NCBI RefSeq assembly: GCF_028554725.1
Contig: NC_071669.1
Span: 25,333,001-25,397,000 of the forward strand
Direction: 5' to 3'
Origin: Zeugodacus cucurbitae
Lineage: Eukaryota; Arthropoda; Insecta; Diptera; Tephritidae
DNA: 64,000 bases
Shown here piece by piece: positions 59,501 through 64,000 of this stretch. The notes beneath the pieces are model-generated. The model was not told the origin of the DNA. It made no database searches and saw only the letters and a program-made list of their open reading frames with translations. Within the stretch, counting starts at the first letter, position 1. Each line of letters starts with the position of its first letter. Made by a program: the position numbers and the translations under genes.

Positions 59501-60139
59501 TGGTTATCGCATTGTTTTCGTTTAAAACGTTCGATTGAGTGTCGATGCTTCGATTCTTCTGTTGTTTTCCAATGAAATCCCTTAATTTGATTTGATCACA
59601 TGCGCAGCATCTGTTGACTGCTTACGCCAACAACTGGCTTCTACGGTGTTTCGGGGAACTAAGCGCAGCTTCAAACCTCAATTTGACTTTCTTATACAAA
59701 CATATGTATCCCTTCATAAAGGGGAGCCTGTCGTTGGCGTTTTAACAAGCAGCTATTTAACTTTGAAATTTATTAGCTGTCAGTTGGCGGTGTGTGGCGA
59801 GGAATGCACCTATGCTTACATAGCTCTACGTATCAGCATCTGTTATGCTAGTTAACATAGTCCAAACACACTCGTTTCGAGGACACAAACTTTGTGGTGG
59901 TAATGTTATTCACGCTTGATCAAATTACTGCCGCTGGAATTTGTATTAAATTTTATTTTAATGCCATTAAGTAACTTTACGATTTTGAAAATGTGCTTAC
60001 TTTAATTATAAATGGTCAAATTGTTATTTGTTCTTGGAGAAATGTCTCCAACAAACTCATTTCGAATTCGTAACGGCTTTATTATTAGCATTATTTATAT
60101 AGATTTTAATTTGAAAAATATTTTGAGATTATTACTTTG
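56591..60139. other. Unassigned non-coding stretch
   Basis: No gene is certain. 58590-59060 is GC-richer, with CAGCTG, TCAGCTGTCCGCGG and E-box-like motifs, and might hold a promoter. An odd open stretch at 57201-57395 is described separately. Confidence 0.3.
57201..57395 (+). other. Short open stretch with protein-like composition
   Basis: Bounded by a stop at 57198-57200 and TAA at 57393-57395, with no ATG at its start. It reads QQVRVRVTVGGISNQIPLTS, then LEEAIASLMQFNNQLDPPVR and VVGLTGSEENQNEMLEV. The balanced composition is unlike the Lys/Asn/Ile/Leu-rich chance frames nearby. It may be a spliced exon or a scrap of a retroelement protein. Family unknown. Confidence 0.2.
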
Positions 60140-60720
60140 ATAGTTGCTTGGCTATTGCTTTCCTAATAGCAAACACCTCTGCCTGAAATATACTGCAGTG
60201 GTTCGGCAATTTAAAAGGTGGATTTATGTCTAACTCAGGACAGTATATCCCAGCTCCATCATCCATTTTCGAGCCATCCGTATAGATACGAGTATTTAAG
60301 GTGTTGTATGTAGTTGCAGTGCCCTTACACTAACCATCCCTTCCCATGATTACTTTTAACCTTCTTTCCCAGATGAATGGGATCCAATAGTTGTTGTCTG
60401 ACAAACTGCCATTAACAACCGAGCTGTGTCTGAAGGAACTAAGTTTTCGGCAAAGTGATCTATAGATGGCAGGTTTAATATTAGTTCAAGAGCCGCCGTT
60501 AGGGTGTTTCTTAGGGCCCTCGTTATACATATCGCTGCAAGCCGCTGAACCTTTTCCATCGACTTCCGATATGTATGTCCACCACAACAAAACCCCTTAG
60601 CGCAGAATACGTCTCACTATTGCAGGTGTAGCTCCAGAATATGGAATGTAGACCAAGAAACAAAAATCCTACATTAGATTCGGTTCCACAATTGATCAAT
60701 GATCTGGTCGACATAGAACA
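60140..60720 (-). mobile_element. Non-LTR retrotransposon RNase H relic
   Basis: From 60559 the minus strand reads MEKVQRLAAICITRALRNTL and TAALELILNLPSIDHF, the stretch after reverse transcriptase in RNase H-bearing non-LTR elements. After frameshifts it reads IYTDGSKMDD and ELDINPPFKLPNHCSIFQAE, the start of an RNase H domain with its catalytic Asp in YTDGS and Glu in QAE. It could belong to the same clade as the tail at 41640-41938. No intact frame. Confidence 0.7.
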
Positions 60721-62379
60721 TTCTGAGATCTCAAAAACAGGAGATTTAGAGAAATTCTTGGCAAAAAACAGATATTCAAAAGATGTATCTCGTAGCCCAA
60801 CTCAAGTATAGCATTGGCTTAATCCCTTTAACCACTGCTAATTTTAACAACAGAACATTTCGTAGAAGATTTTCAAGCCGCTAGCTACATTTGTCCAAAG
60901 ATATTTTATCATCAGCCACTTTAAAAATGCGTTCAACTGACGAACTTTCATAGTGATTGTAAACACTGTGCCTTATGACGTCATAAATCAAACAATTAAT
61001 TTTTCAAACGTTCAGAAACAAAGTAATAAACGATTGCTCCATTTTCTTTAACTCTTCTGACTGTCTACTGACTTCCAACCAAGTTACAAAAACAAGTCAT
61101 GGTGCAGGATATCTCATCGTCACTTTCATTTTGGCATTATAATAAGAATAAATCACATTGTGGAACTATCTAAAACATATGTCCTATAGGACCTAGTTTC
61201 GCGGTATGTAAAATGATCAGTATCTCCATGTTGTCCATAAATTTAGTTCGTACCATTCATATTTATAGCATTTGTAAATATAGGTGTTGCCGTATAAATC
61301 CCGGGATACCTTCCAAAATAAGTATAAATGGTAAGAAGAAGCGACATGTAATTCGTAGGCGTATTCTTGCTGTTGACCTTATGTATTGTGTTACGCAAAA
61401 TCGCAACAAAAGAAAGTGACCGAAATCTTTTTATGTGACCACAAAATAAATGCACTAAGGATCAGGTTAAATCAGTGCAACGCCTACAATGAGATGCGCT
61501 GCACTTGTCAAGCGAATATAAGAGACAAGTGCAACAGGCCAACAGGTTCCTTTGAACATCGCTAACGGCGTTCTCAGAATCGGAGTGTGCACACATGCAT
61601 GAAGAGTGGTGGGAACACCAAAATAGGGGCAGGAGAACAAAAAGAAGAATGCAGGCGAAAAAGGACAGGCACGCGGCGGGACACCATGAAGCGGTGAGTT
61701 CTACGAGCAAAGAGATACAAACGGTGCCGACTTGAAGAATTCAAATGTCAAACACATATGAGCAGAAATCTACCTACTCACATATGGCGGTGTTGCTAAA
61801 TCTTCAAAGAAACTGTGAATTGACATCGATTGAGCGGCGAACAAAATGATAAAACCTTTTTAGGATGTATTTATTTTCCATTTCAAAAGAAATCAGCAAA
61901 CTACTATTGACTTGCGGCGGTTATGTGTAGGTGTTGCTGTTAGAGGCCGCCATCCAAAATATGTCAAGATGAAACGAAAATATCAAGATAAGCCATTTGA
62001 TGGCAACTCCCAAATTAAGTAAACGATCAATTGTTAAACGGACCGTCATTAGGAACATGGTATTTAAAGATAAATACAGATAAAAGTAATTATAACATTC
62101 AAGCTGAAAATTGCAATTTAGTCGGGACATCAATGATTTTTTGATGGTAGCCAGATACAGACACCAATGTGACCACAGACTCATTCGGACTCAAATAGTT
62201 GAACTTGGATTTTTAACTAGCATACATTTCCCTATTTTAAAAATCTTCTTTCTTAATTCGAATATGAGTTTTAAATCTATCAATGTTTTAGAATGGAAAA
62301 GAAGTCAAATATTTTTAACAATTTAATGCTGATTTCTCAGATATCCTACTTATTACCCAATACGTGATTGAAGTTAATA
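60721..62379. other. Unassigned non-coding stretch
   Basis: No gene or terminal repeat recognised. Short frames near 61462-61710 and 61921-62184 have no domain. Confidence 0.3.
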
Positions 62380-63368
62380 GTTTTTTTCCTTCCTTTTTTG
62401 AACTGTTCGTTTAAAGTCTAATAATTAGTATTAAAATCTGAAATTTATTTAAAACTAAACAGGCGCAAAAATTTGGTTGAGCTGTTTTGATAGAATGTTG
62501 CTCTATAACAGGCGGGCAGATCTCTTCTTTTTAAGCGTGTTTGATGCAAGAATGTACCAAAGCATTGGCTAATCCTTCTTTACAATAGGGATATCAAGAT
62601 CTGTGTGGATATTTTCATTACGTATTTACCATGATAAACCCGTTATTGTTTTAAGCATTCTAGTTCGGAACCTCTGTATTATATCAATATTAGTTGCCTA
62701 GATCGTACCCCACAGTTGAATACCATAAATACAAATCTGCTTTATGACGCATTGTATAACAAGACTTTGTTGTCTATCGTATGTTTTCTCATTAATAATT
62801 CTTCGACAAAAATTAAATGCTCTCTCTCAAGGCTATATGGGGCATTTAATACGGTGCACTAAAATTGTGTCATCCGCAAAAGTAGATGACAAAACGTTTT
62901 TAGCTGTTGGAATGTTCGCTTTATTTGTATTATGATAGAGTTGGTCCTAGTACACTCCCCTGCTCGTTTTTTTGATATGAAATATTCTAATTTAACTGTA
63001 AATTTACTGTTTCTTAAATATGACCCCAATTTTTTTTACAATTCAAAATTAGGAAAGCTTTGAAGAGCAGAGAGGACTTGTCGTTTTATCTTATTTTGAT
63101 CTTCCATAAAATGTATTCATGCCAGAGCTTATCGAGCTACATACATCCAGAAAAAGTCCTCTCTGCTCTCGAAAGCTTTCCTAATTTCGTTAGTAATTAT
63201 ATTTACTAGTTCTGCAGTACCAGGCTTTGCACCAATTGGTGTGTTGGTATTATATTATTCTCGTGGTGGAAAGGAGACATTTTTGATAATAACACTTTTT
63301 CAAAGATTTTAGAAAGGCAGCGTAAGATACTTATTGGTCTGTAAGAAGACGGTTATGTTAAGTCTTCA
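62380..63368 (-). mobile_element. Second, strongly decayed Jockey copy
   Basis: Nucleotide similarity runs in parallel with the Jockey copy at about 30490-31755. Shared phrases include CATCTCTTCTTTTTA-like, GTACCCCACAGTTGAAT, GTGTCATCCGCAAAAGT and ATTAGTAATTATATTTACT-like. Blocks are missing (for instance around the leucine-rich central segment), and an inverted duplication lies at 63048-63188. The FADDT box is still visible as GTGTCATCCGCAAAAGT. No open frame remains. Confidence 0.8.
63048..63188. repeat. Inverted duplication inside the Jockey relic
   Basis: AAATTAGGAAAGCTTTGAAG...AGAGGACTT at 63048-63081 is repeated inverted at 63155-63188 with about two mismatches. The spacer is about 73 bp. 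Only the right arm lies in its normal Jockey context (next to CGTTAGTAAT), so the left arm is the misplaced copy. Confidence 0.75.
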
Positions 63369-63924
63369 CGAATCCCATCCGACACTCAAATTAAGTAAAT
63401 AGTGGCAACGGAAACTATTTCGTTATGTGGGGTTAGAACTGTGATTATGAAGACCTTCTTTGTGGGCCTTTTCTTATATGATCGCTATCACACCAAGAGA
63501 TTACTACATAAGTGTAATATATTTCATGAATATCCTTGCTAATGCTGAAGTTATCATATTACACCTCTTAAGGTCTGATTTATATATAATATTTTAAAAC
63601 ATACTCATTGCAAACTTGCAGAATTTCGTGAGAGCCTCCTATGTACGCGTAGGATCAACTATCACTATAAACAAATTTCGGCAAATCCAGTCACTATTAA
63701 ACATCTGTGATTTCCTCCTCTGATATATTATTATTTATTTGCTCTCCATTCCTGTTTTGGAGAATATGGCGGCTTGCGTTGTTTATCCCTTATAGGAATC
63801 TTTATGAATCTAAAATAATGATTTAGTACTTTTTTAGAAAAAAAATAAAATTGTGCATTGATATAAGCAAGTATTTGAATTTATTTCCTTTATTTCGGTA
63901 ACAAACTACGCAAACCCCCTTGTT

Positions 63925-64000
63925 TTAATTCCCTAAGCTAATTTCATAAATTTCCACTTCAACGCCTTCCCCGGTTGCCAAAGCTGTCATATTACAAATT
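63925..64000 (-). CDS. Probable 3' end of a gene running off the right edge
   Basis: The minus strand is open from the window edge: ICN, then MTALATGEGVEVEIYEISLG, then N and TAA at 63927-63925. Composition is protein-like. AAATAAA occurs about 35-45 bp past the stop (TTTATTTCCTTTATTTCGG on the plus strand at 63880-63898), and a second A-rich AATAAA near 63840. Only 25 codons are visible and I cannot name the family. The Met in view may be internal. It could also be a chance frame. Confidence 0.35.
   Translation of the reverse strand, partial: ICNMTALATGEGVEVEIYEISLGN

Overview
This window looks like an AT-rich, transposon-laden stretch of nuclear DNA from a higher fly, most likely a tephritid fruit fly. 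The reasons are a Commissureless-family exon, short fly-type introns of about 55-70 bp, several Tc1/mariner lineages including the DD41D 'rosa' type that I associate with tephritids, and a Jockey-clade retrotransposon. The species cannot be fixed from the sequence alone. Fewer than 6 kb are protein-coding host sequence; most of the rest is decayed mobile DNA.

Host genes: (1) 3386-3972 (+), the last exon of a Commissureless-type gene with two LPxY motifs; its earlier exons lie to the left of the window. (2) 18013-23912 (+), a C1GalT-like (core 1 beta-1,3-galactosyltransferase) gene. Two different first exons (18013-18437 and 21900-22345) both end in the same phase and can join the same three downstream exons. 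Both carry a broken DxD metal-binding motif. (3) 27650-29582 (-), a complete three-exon polypeptide N-acetylgalactosaminyltransferase (Pgant). (4) 33609-34849 (-), a complete five-exon cytosolic sulfotransferase. (5) 63925-64000 (-), a probable 3' coding end that runs off the right edge. Genes 2 and 3 belong to families that act one after the other in mucin-type O-glycosylation.

Mobile DNA by region: 4.8-6.7 kb holds a non-LTR tail and a Helitron with helicase relics. 8.6-10.1 kb holds a Tc1-like element and a non-LTR reverse transcriptase tail. 14-15.1 kb holds an internally deleted mariner with terminal inverted repeats (TIRs), nested in a Helitron-like relic. 16.3-17.2 kb is a decayed rosa mariner. 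19.8-20.4 and 24.1-27.1 kb hold pogo-like miniature elements (MITEs), a Tc1 element and a BEL/Pao integrase fragment. 27.27-27.53 kb is a perfect 76-bp inverted repeat. 30.2-33.3 kb is a transposase-like ORF split by a 5'-truncated Jockey with a 13-bp target duplication. 35.2-37.9 kb holds a hAT-type MITE inside a pogo-like MITE, then a Tc1 element with long TIRs. 39.7-42.4 kb holds another pogo-like MITE, a non-LTR tail and a rosa fragment. 45-46.1 kb holds two mariner fragments fused head to head. 48.7-49.8 kb is a non-LTR fragment. 53.8-56.6 kb is a long dispersed repeat with a rosa mariner inside it. 60.1-63.4 kb holds RNase H and Jockey relics.

The unassigned stretches (most of 10-14, 37.9-39.7, 42.4-45, 46.1-48.7, 49.9-53.8, 56.6-60.1 kb) show no recognisable genes. 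They may be intron, intergenic or regulatory DNA. I see no CRISPR array, rRNA or convincing tRNA. I found no clearly new multi-gene system; the most unusual host feature is the two-first-exon C1GalT-like locus.
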